64,000 bases of DNA from Ceratorhiza oryzae-sativae (GCA_030998015.1 JARWMV010000232.1:1364001-1428000); one strand, 5' to 3'; shown: positions 49,500-60,300, numbered from the stretch's first letter. A program made the numbers and translations. Notes: generated by a model not told the origin, from the letters alone.

Positions 49500-50449
49500 A
49501 TTATATTGAGCATTGATATATTGGATGAAAATCTGAACTAATGGGCCAAATTGACACCACAATGGTGTGCTCTTGCTTGACTCATAAGAGCATAGTTTAG
49601 CAGAGTTAGAGATTGCAGAGGGTTCAGTGCATATTTTTGAGATGAAAAATGATCATGTCAAAGCGGTTGAGATAATTGAGTAGAGTTATTGAGGAGGCAT
49701 TCTACATTGGGGAGTCAAACAGTCTAACACCTTGCCCTCTTCATGATAGCTTCTTGCAGTTGAAGTAGTCAGTATCCACATGGCCATTGGTTGCTCACTC
49801 ACTTTCTACAGAGCATGATCCTACTAATAATAAAAGGCATACTATATACTGAACATTTTGGCAGGTTACACTCCTGCCTTGAGCCAATTGTCACTTTGGC
49901 AGCCTCCTATTTACATAGGTAGACACATGGCATTCTTGTTCAAGCTGGGCACTCAACAAGGCTTCTGCAGCCTACAGGCTTGCCTGATATATACCCAGCA
50001 GTTGCAGATCACTTCAGTGCAGTGCACCTTTTGATGGACACATGATCTAACAGCTGCCTGAGTTGTTAATTGGGCTTCTGCTCAATGTTGACTGACAACC
50101 CAACCACATACACTAGGCACAGTAGACTCAACCTAATGAGTGCACAGAGAGTGTCCAGGGTCATTTGAGCTTGTATCTGGTACAGTCTTGACAGAAGGGT
50201 GTCACATGGTGTTTTATTCAAGCCAAGTCATATGAACAGGCTGCTTGCTGCAAAGGCAGCTGTGCCCAGAATGGACACAATGCAGGGCAAGTCAAACCAG
50301 GACTAATGATCAGGTTCTGGGTGAGCAGCACACATGTGGAGAACCTGAGGCTTTGGAAGAGTGAGTAGGGTGTAAAATACAAGAAGAGGTTGAGTGCACC
50401 AGTTGGAAGGAGCAAACCACTGGCATACAAGCTGGGGAGACATGACTGG
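49500..50449. other. CpG-depleted, decayed sequence left of the retrotransposon
   Basis: About 950 bases with only a single CpG visible (near 49664), whereas neighbouring genes have several per line. Reading frames are short. It is probably old transposon DNA eroded by C-to-T change at CpG. It ends at the target site ACTGG of the Ty3 element and resumes on its far side at 57400. Confidence 0.65.
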
Positions 50450-50825
50450 TGTCGACGACGACAAGTCAGGCAACGAGAAAATAGTAAGAAAGGTAAAAGA
50501 ACTTGTATTCGACGAGAGGTCAAGTTCTTGAGGAGTCCTCTGCGAACTTGACCTGGTTTATATACACAGTACGAGCCACATCATAACAAACAAGTCTGTA
50601 CAGTGAGTCACGACAGATAAGAGATAGAAGCAGTAGAAGCGACTGCGGAACTGCGGAATTTCACATCAGAGTTGAAATACATCTCGGTTACCGGTCCGGA
50701 ACGTTCCCTGAGTCACATGATACAGATATACCATAAAAGGCAAGTATGTTTTGAAGATGATCTCATAAAATGTAGTAAATCGAGAAAATATTGTAGAGTG
50801 GATATATGCGTGTCAGTTCGTGACA
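50450..50825 (-). repeat. LTR (3' LTR of the minus-strand element)
   Basis: Starts TGTCG and ends TGACA in plus orientation, so TG..CA ends in both directions. It matches the LTR at 57019-57394 over its full 376 bases as far as I can compare. The polymerase stop codon lies 13 bases inside it. Confidence 0.95.
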
Positions 50826-53800
50826 CTTCCCCCCTTCAAGGCACGGGGGTCCTGGGGTGCCTTTGGGTGTGATTTGACATAGTCAGCGATGAGTTCTGGT
50901 GCATTCACCAGGTCGTCATAGGTTAACCATTGTCGCTCGTCATAGCCAAGCCACTTGACATAGTATTCGAAGACGTTAGATCTTTTGTTGTATCGTGACT
51001 TTATAATCTGTTCCACTTCGAACTCTTCTTCCCCTTCAGGAGTTACCACAGGTGGTGGTGGGGGAACCTGACGGCCATAGGGGTCGTCTTTATATTTGGT
51101 CAGGAGTGAGACATGAAATACTGGGTGTATTTTCATGGTTATTGGTAGGTCCAGTTTGTAGGCATGTGTGCCATGTTGTGCTACCACCCTGAATGGTCCA
51201 ACTCTTTTGTGGGCCAGTTTCCTGGAGGCCTGCTGTGTCCGTATGTTTTTGGTATCAAGCCAGACTCTGTCTCCAACCTTAATAGCTTCAGGAGCCCGAT
51301 GCTTCTGGTTGTAGTATTCCTTGATCCTCTGGTTTGCTATTTCCAGGGCTGCCCTAAGTTCGTCATGGCCCTTTTGGAGCCATTCTGCATGGTTGTTGGC
51401 TAGGGGGAATTCTTGTCCCTCCTTGTCCCCAACTGCCAGCCTTGGGTGGAAACCATAGTTTGCAAAAAATGGTGATTTGCCGGTTGAGGCATTGACACCA
51501 TTGTTGTAGGCGAATTCAGCCAAGGGTAAGAGTGAAACCCAGTCATCCTGCCGATCTGACACGTAGTGTCTCAGGTACCCTTCTACTACTTGGTTGGCCC
51601 TTTCTGACTGGCCATCCGTTTGTGGGTGATATGCTGTAGAGTAGGAGGGTTTTATGTCTAGCCGTTTATACAGGTGCCTTAGGAACTTGGATGCAAAGTT
51701 GGGGCCGCGATCTGAGATTGTTTTCCGTGGTAGCCCATGAAGTTTCCATACGTATGTTAGGAACAAGTTGGCGCAATCCATAGCACTGGCTTCCGATTGA
51801 CATGGAATAAAGTGGACCATTTTTGTCAGGCGGTCGACAACTGTAAATATGGCGTCAAACCCTTCTGACAGGGGTAGCCCGGTGATCAGATCGTAGGTAA
51901 TTTCCTCCCAAGGTTTTTCTGGTGCTGGTATTGGGTTTAGGAGTCCTGGGGGAACCTGGTTGCTGTGCTTATTCCTAATACATGATTCGCAATGTGTGAC
52001 GTATTCGTTGACCGATTTTTTCATTGATAGCCACGTATATTTGCGGTTTAGCAACTCATAAGTTCTGAACTGTCCTGGGTGTCCTGCTGCTGGACTATCG
52101 TGACGGCTTTCAATGACCAATTTGCGAAGTTCTTTGTTATTTGGGACGTAGATTCTGCCCTTGTATCGTAGGAGTCCTTCATCCCATTCCCAATCTTTGA
52201 CCTTCTCATTGTCATCTAGGGCTTTTAGGACTTTTGACAGGTGCTCATCCCCTGGGATCGCGTCCCTAATGAGTTGTTCCAGGTCGTGGTCTGGTGTGAT
52301 TGCTTGTAACCACAGGGATTTTAATTCCAAAAATTGGTTTTGTGCAAGCAGAGCTTGGCTCTCACCCCCCTCTTTAGGGATGTGTCTTGACAGCCTAGAG
52401 AGTATGTCTGCCCGGCCATTCTTTGCCCCTTCAATATATAAAATTTTGAATTCGAACCTGGATAAGAACTCATGCCACCTTGTGACTCGACCATTCAGTG
52501 GCCGATTTGTCTTCCAATATTCCAAATTTTTGTGGTCACAGACAATGTTTACTGGGTGTTCGGCCCCCTCTAGCAAATGACGCCAGTGTTTAAGGGCCTT
52601 GATAATTGCCAGCATTTCTTTGTTGTAGATATCGTAGTTTCTTTCTGCTGGGACCATTGCCTTGGAGTAATAGGAAATTGGGTGGAGCATTCCGTCCTCT
52701 CCGTATTGCAATAATACGGCACCTGTGGCATAGCCTGAGGCGTCGGTTTCCAAAATGAATGGTTTGTTGGGCTCTGGCTGAATTAGGAGGGGGGCTTCTT
52801 TTAATTTTTGCTTCAGCAGATTCCATGCCTGATCCCTTTCTTCTGTCCATTCCCATTTTACATCCTTTTTGACAAGTTCATAGAGACATTTTGTGATTTT
52901 CGAAAAGTCTTTTATGAAGTGTCTCAACCAATTTGCAAACCCCAACCCTTCCAGGACTTTGGTTGGGTTGGTAGGGGTTGGCCATTCAACAGCTTTTTCG
53001 ACCTTGGCTGGGTCTACTTTAATTCCCTGGGGAGTCACTACTATTCCCAGGTAGTCGACTTCAGTGACATCGAAAACACATTTCTCCAAGGCGCAATATA
53101 GGCCAGCTTTTTGGAGGCGACGTAAGACTTCCTTGACATGTTCATCATGTTCTTCCTGGTTTTTGGAGAATACTAATATGTCGTCCATGTAAATTACAAC
53201 GTAAATGCCTTCAATGTCCTGGAATTCTTCTCGGATCATGGCCATGAAGGTTCCTGGTGCATTCTTTTGGCCGAATTGCATGACTAGAGGCTCATACAGC
53301 CCATATTTGGTCTTGAAGGCAGCCTTCCATTCGTCTCCTTCCCGAATTCGTATGAGGTTGAAACCCCACTTTAGGTCAAACTTGGTGAATATCTTTGCCC
53401 CCCGCAAGGTTTCCACAATATCATTGATGCGTGGGAGTGGGTACACATTGGAGACAGTCATTTCGTTTAGCCGACGGTAGTCAATGCACATGCGCAGCTT
53501 CCCATTCTTTTTTTTGACGAATATGACTGGGGATGCCATTGGTGACCTTGAGGGTCTGATATGCCCTGCTTTTAGTTGGCGATCCAAGGTTTTGCGCAAT
53601 TCTGCATCTTCCTTGACACCCACGCTATATATGGGACCGTGCCTTGGCTTGGCATCTGGTTTTAGATCTATTTCCATATCCCACTTCCTATGGGGTGGTA
53701 ATGGTTGGACGTCATCTTCTTCAGCGAATATTTTCTGGAATTCTTTGTATTTTGTTGGGAGGGAGTCTAGGGAGTCCAGCTGAAGCTCCTTCGGTTCATT

Positions 53801-54343
53801 TGCTCGCACGTGCAAGGGTTTTGTGATGCAATGCTTCAGGCATATTGGCGAGTCGAACTTCATGTCCTTTCCATCCCAATCAATGTTAGGGTTATGGAAT
53901 TTGAGCCATGACATGCCCAGGACTAAGTCATTTTTGCCAACATTCACAACATAAGCACTGAGGATTTCTCGGTGCTCTTGAATGCACAACTCAAAGGTGC
54001 AGTAGTGGGTCACAGACCCAGAATCTATCTCCCTTCCATCGATTACCCTCAGTTTCTTGGGTGTTTTTAGGGCGACGGTAGGAATACGGTATTGCTTCAC
54101 CAAATCTTCATGTATAAATACTGACGTGGCCCCTGAATCAATCATGGCCCATCCATTGAATTTTTTCATGTTATATGCAGATTTTCGTTCGGAGGTTATG
54201 CGCAGAGGGAATGCGTGGAAGAAAAACTGTAGTTGTGATTGGTTTCCTAACGACATACATTCCATTTCCATATTTTTATTTTCATTATGCGCATTTTGTA
54301 ACATAGCGCCCAAGACCGCCCTCCTGGCACGGTTTGAGCTCAT
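50813..54343 (-). CDS. pol: retrotransposon Pol polyprotein (protease-RT-RNase H-integrase-chromodomain), 1176 aa
   Basis: Pol copies the element's RNA and inserts the DNA. Visible domains are: aspartic protease IDSGATSVFIHEDL (about residue 68); reverse transcriptase with LRMCIDYRRLN and the catalytic YMDD at residues 385-388; RNase H starting FILETDASGYATGAVL; the integrase HHCC zinc finger (AAGHPGQFRTYELL, CESCIRNK) and DDE core (FTVVDRLTKMVHFIP, SDRGPNFASKF); and at the C-terminus a chromodomain, EVEQIIKSRYNKRSNVFEYY followed by VKWLGYDERQWLTYDDL. The chromodomain is expected to steer insertion to heterochromatin. The start ATG overlaps the Gag stop by four bases (ATGA, 54343-54340). The frame ends within the 3' LTR. 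No disruption is seen. Confidence 0.95.
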   Translation of the reverse strand: MSSNRARRAVLGAMLQNAHNENKNMEMECMSLGNQSQLQFFFHAFPLRITSERKSAYNMKKFNGWAMIDSGATSVFIHEDLVKQYRIPTVALKTPKKLRVIDGREIDSGSVTHYCTFELCIQEHREILSAYVVNVGKNDLVLGMSWLKFHNPNIDWDGKDMKFDSPICLKHCITKPLHVRANEPKELQLDSLDSLPTKYKEFQKIFAEEDDVQPLPPHRKWDMEIDLKPDAKPRHGPIYSVGVKEDAELRKTLDRQLKAGHIRPSRSPMASPVIFVKKKNGKLRMCIDYRRLNEMTVSNVYPLPRINDIVETLRGAKIFTKFDLKWGFNLIRIREGDEWKAAFKTKYGLYEPLVMQFGQKNAPGTFMAMIREEFQDIEGIYVVIYMDDILVFSKNQEEHDEHVKEVLRRLQKAGLYCALEKCVFDVTEVDYLGIVVTPQGIKVDPAKVEKAVEWPTPTNPTKVLEGLGFANWLRHFIKDFSKITKCLYELVKKDVKWEWTEERDQAWNLLKQKLKEAPLLIQPEPNKPFILETDASGYATGAVLLQYGEDGMLHPISYYSKAMVPAERNYDIYNKEMLAIIKALKHWRHLLEGAEHPVNIVCDHKNLEYWKTNRPLNGRVTRWHEFLSRFEFKILYIEGAKNGRADILSRLSRHIPKEGGESQALLAQNQFLELKSLWLQAITPDHDLEQLIRDAIPGDEHLSKVLKALDDNEKVKDWEWDEGLLRYKGRIYVPNNKELRKLVIESRHDSPAAGHPGQFRTYELLNRKYTWLSMKKSVNEYVTHCESCIRNKHSNQVPPGLLNPIPAPEKPWEEITYDLITGLPLSEGFDAIFTVVDRLTKMVHFIPCQSEASAMDCANLFLTYVWKLHGLPRKTISDRGPNFASKFLRHLYKRLDIKPSYSTAYHPQTDGQSERANQVVEGYLRHYVSDRQDDWVSLLPLAEFAYNNGVNASTGKSPFFANYGFHPRLAVGDKEGQEFPLANNHAEWLQKGHDELRAALEIANQRIKEYYNQKHRAPEAIKVGDRVWLDTKNIRTQQASRKLAHKRVGPFRVVAQHGTHAYKLDLPITMKIHPVFHVSLLTKYKDDPYGRQVPPPPPVVTPEGEEEFEVEQIIKSRYNKRSNVFEYYVKWLGYDERQWLTYDDLVNAPELIADYVKSHPKAPQDPRALKGGSVTN
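50826..50837 (-). other. polypurine tract of the LTR element
   Basis: On the minus strand the 12 bases directly before the 3' LTR read GAAGGGGGGAAG, the plus-strand primer expected for reverse transcription. The tract lies inside the end of the Pol coding frame. Confidence 0.85.
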
Positions 54344-55731
54344 TCTTTTACCGACTCATCGTCGGTTGTTTCTACATCCTCAACCACAGCCTCGTATCCT
54401 GACATTTTGGCCGAGGGACATTTGGCGGCGATATGGCCCTGTCCTCCACAGTTGTAGCAGGTGTTTGTCCCCTTTCCTTTTCCTGCACTGTCCAGGTCCA
54501 TTGCGTCTGGATCCTTCGCCTTTGGGGCGGCCGGCGGATGGTTATCCTTCTTTATGTCTTTGAAGGACTCTTGTATGTTGGCATTACTGCCATCGTAACG
54601 GACAGTTGGAACAGTGAAGCCCTTTGCATTGGGGCCAATGGCTACGATTTGACCTTTTACGGCCCTGCCATCTTTAATCTTGTATATGCGTTCCCCATTC
54701 TTGAATTTCTCCTTTTGGGGAGCGTTTTGGGGATTATTTGTGGGCCTGCTAGTCGAAGCATTGTTGCTGCTGGACTTATTACCCCCATGGGATGTCCTCT
54801 TGCTGCCGAAGGAAATGAGGTGACGGTCAATTTCCAGGGCCCGCTGTGTGAGCTGGGCAAATGTTTTGGTGCGGGGGTCATAGTTTTGGGCCACCATGCT
54901 ATCTGTTACGTCTGACGACAGACCGTCATAAAATTGGTCACGCATGGCGGCATCATTGTAGTTGAGGCCTGTGGAATATAGGTTGAATAGGGTGAGGTAG
55001 TCTTGGACCGTCTTGGATTGTTTCAACTTCCGCCACTTGTCGCGGTTATTTTCAGTACGGTTCAGGTCCCCATAACGGGTAGTAAATTCTTGCCAGAATA
55101 AATTGGCATCATGAAGCCAGGGGATCGCAGTTCCAGGGTTTAGAATTTCGAATTCTTCATACGAATTAACCCATTCGGCTGCTGACCCTTCAAGATAAGA
55201 GGTGATGAAAGTGACCACTTGGTCAGCTGAGTGGCCGCTCATGTTGGTATTGATGTATCGGGCACATGCAATTCTGAATGAGATGGCGTCTTCCCGTTTT
55301 GTGCCATCAAATTTTTGAGGGGCGGCCATCTTAACCTTTGCAGTCGACCCTCCAGGGGGGGCAGGTGCTGTTGGTTGTGGTTGGACTGTACCAGTGGGAG
55401 CTAGTACTTGAGCAGCGCCTGAGCCACCCATGGTGGTGTTGATTTGCGCTTCAATGCGCATGATAGTAGTTTGGAGAATGGCTAACATTCCCACTAAGTT
55501 GTTGACATTGGTGGCTAGTCCGGCCACGTCCGCATCTATTTTTGTCTGATTCGTGGTAAGTTTGGCCTCGAGTGAATCTGTGTAGGTCTTGTTATTGTGT
55601 TCGACGTCCCCAATATCATTTTGGAGGTTATTGGTTCGCTCTCGCAGTTCGTCCATTGATCGAAGCATATAGATGACCTTATCTTCATCAGACATATTCG
55701 CCCAAGCAGGGGCAGGAGGTTGTGACGCCAT
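54340..55731 (-). CDS. gag: retrotransposon Gag protein, 463 aa
   Basis: Gag forms the virus-like particle. It begins MASQPPAPAWANMSDEDKVI, has a coiled-coil-like region (LRERTNNLQNDIGDVEHNN), a retrotransposon-Gag domain (FDGTKREDAISFRIACARYI to DQFYDGLSSDVTDSMV) and, near the C-terminus, a CCHC zinc knuckle CYNCGGQGHIAAKC that binds RNA. It ends with an acidic tail. The stop TGA overlaps the Pol start as ATGA, which suggests coupled termination and reinitiation rather than frameshifting; that is inference. Confidence 0.93.
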   Translation of the reverse strand: MASQPPAPAWANMSDEDKVIYMLRSMDELRERTNNLQNDIGDVEHNNKTYTDSLEAKLTTNQTKIDADVAGLATNVNNLVGMLAILQTTIMRIEAQINTTMGGSGAAQVLAPTGTVQPQPTAPAPPGGSTAKVKMAAPQKFDGTKREDAISFRIACARYINTNMSGHSADQVVTFITSYLEGSAAEWVNSYEEFEILNPGTAIPWLHDANLFWQEFTTRYGDLNRTENNRDKWRKLKQSKTVQDYLTLFNLYSTGLNYNDAAMRDQFYDGLSSDVTDSMVAQNYDPRTKTFAQLTQRALEIDRHLISFGSKRTSHGGNKSSSNNASTSRPTNNPQNAPQKEKFKNGERIYKIKDGRAVKGQIVAIGPNAKGFTVPTVRYDGSNANIQESFKDIKKDNHPPAAPKAKDPDAMDLDSAGKGKGTNTCYNCGGQGHIAAKCPSAKMSGYEAVVEDVETTDDESVKE

Positions 55732-55754
55732 TTCAGAGAAGGTTTGATAGAATT

Positions 55755-56700
55755 TTAAAGGCGACGGAGACGGTAAGGAAGTACAGGGAATTGGGAATTG
55801 TTTTGGTAATATAGGGTTTCTTTCCCTTGCACAAGTCTATAAATTTCAAAGTTTCCGGTCCCTGCAAATCTTAGCCAGGTATCGTCCAAGTCCCAACTTT
55901 TGGTGTCTTGGCAACGGTATGGGCACTCCACCCTCTTCAATTTAGTTTGATCCCGCAGGAGTGTTTCCTTGGGGAGGATTGGCTTGGGCTGTTGGAAGGG
56001 GTGTTTCTTCCTGAATTGGCGAGCCCGTGCCACTTAGAAAGGTGGGGTGAGGAAGGTCTGACGGCGTTGAGAAGACGGGGAAGGCGTACTTGTGGGGTTC
56101 AACTGTTTCTCGGACTATAGCTTCTAGTCTGAGGTGGTCTTGGAGGAGTGATAGGTAGTCCTCCTGGTGTTCGCGCAAACACTCAGTTAAGTATGCGCAA
56201 CGGGCCTCGGCTTCGTGAAGTTTTTCACGGGTTTCTTCGTACCTATTCCGGTAATAGCGATACCTGTCTTGGAAGTTTTCGATAGTATTTAACAGGTGAC
56301 GAAGAAGCTGTTGACCGAGGTTCTCCAGCTTAGAGCTGGTTGCAAGGGATGGTGTAGTAATAGAGGAATTTGTCCTTCTTAGGACAATAGGGGCAGCGCG
56401 CGGGGAAGGTGGCTTCGTTTGGCCGACGGCAGATCTTGCACTCAGGGGCACCTGGCTCGGTGACAAAGGCTTGTTGGGCACGTCCGACTTTCTGGGGGCG
56501 GACTTTGACAATTACTACTCGGCTAAAATCGATGTGCCCTGCTTCTTCGAGGATACTTTCGACCGAGTTGAGGGTGAAGCAGTGGATCGATAGGTGTCCG
56601 AACCACCCACACAGACGGCAGCGCTGATCTTCTGTAAAAGGTTGTGCCACTTGAGGGCCGTGCGTTCCGTCAGAGACGTACTCGAGCAAGAGCAAGATAA
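55755..56700 (-). other. long leader of the LTR element with overlapping open frames
   Basis: Between the PBS and Gag lies about 1.29 kb. On the sense strand three long frames overlap in series: 56700-56330 with cysteine pairs (CRLCGWFGHLSIHC; CKICRR; CPYCPKK), 56511-55942 with a helical region (LENLGQQLLRHLLNTIENF, then YRYYRN, EKLHEAEARC) and 56033-55755 (VECPYRCQDTKSWDLDD). None begins with a clear ATG, although each is open for 90-190 codons. They might be one protein made by frameshifting or splicing, a captured gene that has decayed, or chance. The cysteine spacing suggests a zinc-binding fold. Confidence 0.45.
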
Positions 56701-57003
56701 AAGGAAAAGAATAGACCCTTTCCCGAGTCTATGGGAATAGGAAGGTGACCTCCGTTGCTCAGCTACTTAAGGGCAATGAGCGACCCCACCTCTTGTTGAC
56801 GAAAGAGATTAGAGAACCAAAGCTTGTTACGACGTGTGAGGGACCTGGCTATGCAAGGTTTCACAGAGGCGCGTATAGGGCAACGATATCTCGTGACTGT
56901 GGATAGGTGGAGTGGGATTGGGGAAGGCAACGAGGAGTTATCTCAAGACGACGCCGACGGCGTTCCAAACGTATCCCAGACGACACTGAGACTTACGATT
57001 GTA

Positions 57004-57016
57004 AAGAACTTGACCT
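57004..57016 (-). other. self-complementary primer-binding site (Tf1-like self-priming)
   Basis: Directly inside the 5' LTR (two bases in) the sense strand reads AGGTCAAGTTCTT. This is the exact reverse complement of AAGAACTTGACCT at 57098-57086 in the LTR, which begins 35 bases downstream of the first base of a TATATAAA box (57133-57126), where transcription should start. So the transcript's 5' end can fold back and prime cDNA synthesis, as in yeast Tf1. No tRNA match is needed. Confidence 0.75.
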
Positions 57017-57018
57017 GA

Positions 57019-57394
57019 TGTCGACGACGACAAGTCAGGCAACGAGAAAATAGTAAGAAAGGTAAAAGAACTTGTATTCGACGAGAGGTCAAGTTCTTGA
57101 GGAGTCCTCTGCGAACTTGACCTGGTTTATATACACAGTACGAGCCACATCATAACAAACAAGTCTGTACAGTGAGTCACGACAGATAAGAGATAGAAGC
57201 AGTAGAAGCGACTGCGGAACTGCGGAATTTCACATCAGAGTTGAAATACATCTCGGTTACCGGTCCGGAACGTTCCCTGAGTCACATGATACAGATATAC
57301 CATAAAAGGCAAGTATGTTTTGAAGATGATCTCATAAAATGTAGTAAATCGAGAAAATATTGTAGAGTGGATATATGCGTGTCAGTTCGTGACA
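57019..57394 (-). repeat. LTR (5' LTR of the minus-strand element), with TATA box
   Basis: 376 bases, matching the LTR at 50450-50825. On the sense strand TATATAAA lies at 57133-57126, a likely RNA polymerase II promoter. The predicted transcription start, about 57098, coincides with the sequence that pairs with the primer-binding site. Confidence 0.95.
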
Positions 57395-60300
57395 ACTGGG
57401 GTACAATTGGAAGAAACAGAAACAAACAACAAATAATCAGTCAAGGATGTTAAGCAGATAAAGGACAATAGGGAACATTCTGGGGTTTTTTGAGTAATTT
57501 TGATTTATGGAGACAGTTTCTGCTGGAGCTGAAAGGAGCATTTCAGTGGGCTATTTCATGTGAATTATGAGATTCAAACTGAGCACACACCAGTGGTATA
57601 AGCATGCTGTTTGCCAATGGAATCATCACACCTGGCCTCTGGACATTGAACAGTAAATTGATGCTTGACTGATGAATGGCAAGGGTAATTACAAAGAGCA
57701 AGTGTGTTGGCCTCCACCAGCCATGAGACAGAAGCAGGGATGGCCAGTGTCAACACCAGCATCAAATCAAGTGTCCTGGTACAGTGCAGGAATCAGTATT
57801 GTTGAAGTGTGTTCATATCTATGTGCATGAAGGGTTTGCCTGCATTCTTGGTTGAAGTGAGGGCCAATTGGTATGGATATAGCAGGGGTTGAACAAAGTA
57901 TGTCCAGGTATGGGTTCAGTGGGAGTACAGGGTAGTGGAGCTACATAACTAGTGTGGCTGGACTTGTTGCACCAGTCAGCCAACAAGCATAGCATATAGG
58001 GGCTGAGATGGTTACAATGCTTTGGCAGATCTGAGTGGGTGGTATGCCCAAACAACTCTGTGCTTGAGTTCCAGCTGTTGTCACTGTGCATGATCCTAGG
58101 ATATGCTCCAGACCTGTGACTGGTGAGTTTACTGTCCTGCTAATGCATTGGCAGCTGCTGGTGGGCTCTGGTGGTCAAGTCCAGAGGGGCATGTGGCTTG
58201 CTTAGCCAATAGATGTAAGTGAAGTCAGGAGATGTCAACATTGTCTACAGCATCTGGGCCAACAGCTGTGGGAGCAGCAGATAATTTGACATTTAAGGTG
58301 AGGGCAGGAGTGGGGTCAAAGTCCATGTGTGGATAGGGGGCACTGAAGAGTGCTCTCTCACTCAGGTGGCCTTCCTTTATACCCTGCCAACAATTGTCTG
58401 CACTGAACCTCTGGAGCACCAATATTCCACACTTTCAGTGCAACACTGGCCAGTGAGTGCCCCCTGCATGGCTCCTGGTTCCATCAATAGCCCCTATTGG
58501 TCAAAGCACACCCATTTTTGGAGTGGCAAGCAGCAATGTGCTACTTTGGCACATTTTGAGCCCCTCTTGAGGAGCTCCATGCCTTTGTGCCATGCATTTA
58601 GCCAGTGCATTCTCCAAAATACTCAACATCAGGAGCTGCATATACTTATTTACTCCTCTTTTCCCAATCCTGAAATGACTCAAAATCACAATGCCTGCAC
58701 ACATACATGCCATTTAAAAGACAGGTCCTGTGGGCATGGGGCAAGGTGATTGGGAATAAATTGAAAAATGCAGAGCTGTAGTCCAAGCCAATGATTGGGA
58801 GCAGCTTGTCACCATTCATGAGGGAAGGCCAAACAATTGGCCCAGATGCTGTGCCATCCCTTGGGGTTATGCAGTATAATAGCTGTAAAGACATTACCAA
58901 AATAAATCCCTCAAACAAACCTCTGCATTTTCAAGATTGCATCCCAAAGCCTTCTAATCATACTAAGATGTTGATGATGCAAGTCAAAGTCTATATCAAA
59001 TAAAACACAATAGTAAGCTGTACTCACTGTTGCCAAATGACACTCACACTTTGTCCAGTCCAAATGAACAATCCCCTCATAAGTCTAGACTCATGTCTTA
59101 CCTGGGGTATGGGACTTCCCTTCTCCAAGCCTATATGACATGCCAGCTGCATGAGGTATGTATTGGGACCCTCTGGGCCAGATCACCCTTGATCTGTCCA
59201 CTATCACTTGTTACAAGTCCTAGACATCTCTCCTACTATCTTGACATGTCTTGTTGCACCCTCAACCCCCTGCCCCTCATGAACACCTTGTAAGTCACTT
59301 CATCTCCACTTTGACCTTGCCTGACTATGGCCTTCCCCTGGGCAATGCAGCTACCTGAGCTTTACAACATCAGCCCCTGACTTGAGCCATTCTTGGCTGA
59401 TAGTATGTCCTGATTCCCTGATGATCATCTCTTGGTTGTGCTTATGCTCTCTCATCTAGAAACTACCTCTATTTGAGTTCATGACCAATCAAACACCATA
59501 ATCATTCTATGAGAGCTCACAGGATCTCAAACTGTACTTGTATTCCACCTTCAGTATCACTCTACCCCCTGAGCTACTGATGGTACCTGGAACCCACTCC
59601 TTTATGCAGTTTTGCCCTTTAGACTCCCCTCCCTGCTGGTTGAGCACCAGGATTAAGACATTGATCTCCTCAGCTCAACACTCAGGTCAACCCCCTAGGA
59701 GCTTATCCCAGGGCTAGTGTTCACCCAATTTGGCTTGCTCAATGACCTGGAATGAAGCTTGTCCAGGGCTCTATGGCCAAGTGCACCTCTATGGATGCAC
59801 TTGAGCATGGGGTCTGATGGAAGGACTTGGGACTATGTTAAATATATGTGTTTGTGTTGGTTGTGTAGGGATGTAATTAATAGCTAGGAATACTGCATAA
59901 TTGGTGGCTGTGAGTAACAAGTATACATAACAAGTAGCCATTGTGAGCCTAGTTAAAGGTACAACAGGTGTGAGTTCTGTTCCTGGTTCTACTATCATAA
60001 TTGCTGATGGTTTCCTTATATGAGATGTCTACTGGTGTATGTCTGTTGTATAGTCCTATGAGTTGTACAGTGTGGGAGTATCTCTGAAGCACTTGCCTCC
60101 CTTACATATTGGTCTTGCAGATCTTGCATGCTATAGCTGGGCTACCTGGTCTATGTTGGGACTTACCAGGCCTAGTGACATGGACAGGCAAACTTGCATA
60201 TGGCAGTTGCTATGGGAGTATGTGTGGAGTAGCTAACTGCACAGCTAATGACAGAGCTGAGCTCAATGTAGTCAGAGTGGTGCTCAATGATGTCTCTGGC

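Larger units (their letters stand above)
50450..57394 (-). mobile_element. Ty3/gypsy LTR retrotransposon, chromovirus type, apparently intact
   Basis: The element is 6,945 bases long. It is bounded by 376-base direct LTRs that appear identical by eye, and by a 5-bp target duplication ACTGG (50445-50449 and 57395-57399). On the minus strand it has, in order: LTR (57394-57019), self-priming PBS, a 1.29 kb leader, Gag, Pol, a polypurine tract and the 3' LTR (50825-50450). Pol has the order protease, RT, RNase H, integrase, chromodomain. Identical LTRs and open gag and pol frames mean a recent, possibly still mobile insertion. Its CpG content is normal, unlike the decayed DNA it landed in. Confidence 0.95.

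Noticed and set aside
50218..50523. 101-codon minus-strand frame at the left edge of the LTR element
   Set aside because: It crosses the boundary between decayed DNA and the LTR, so it cannot predate the insertion; hydrophobic composition is chance.
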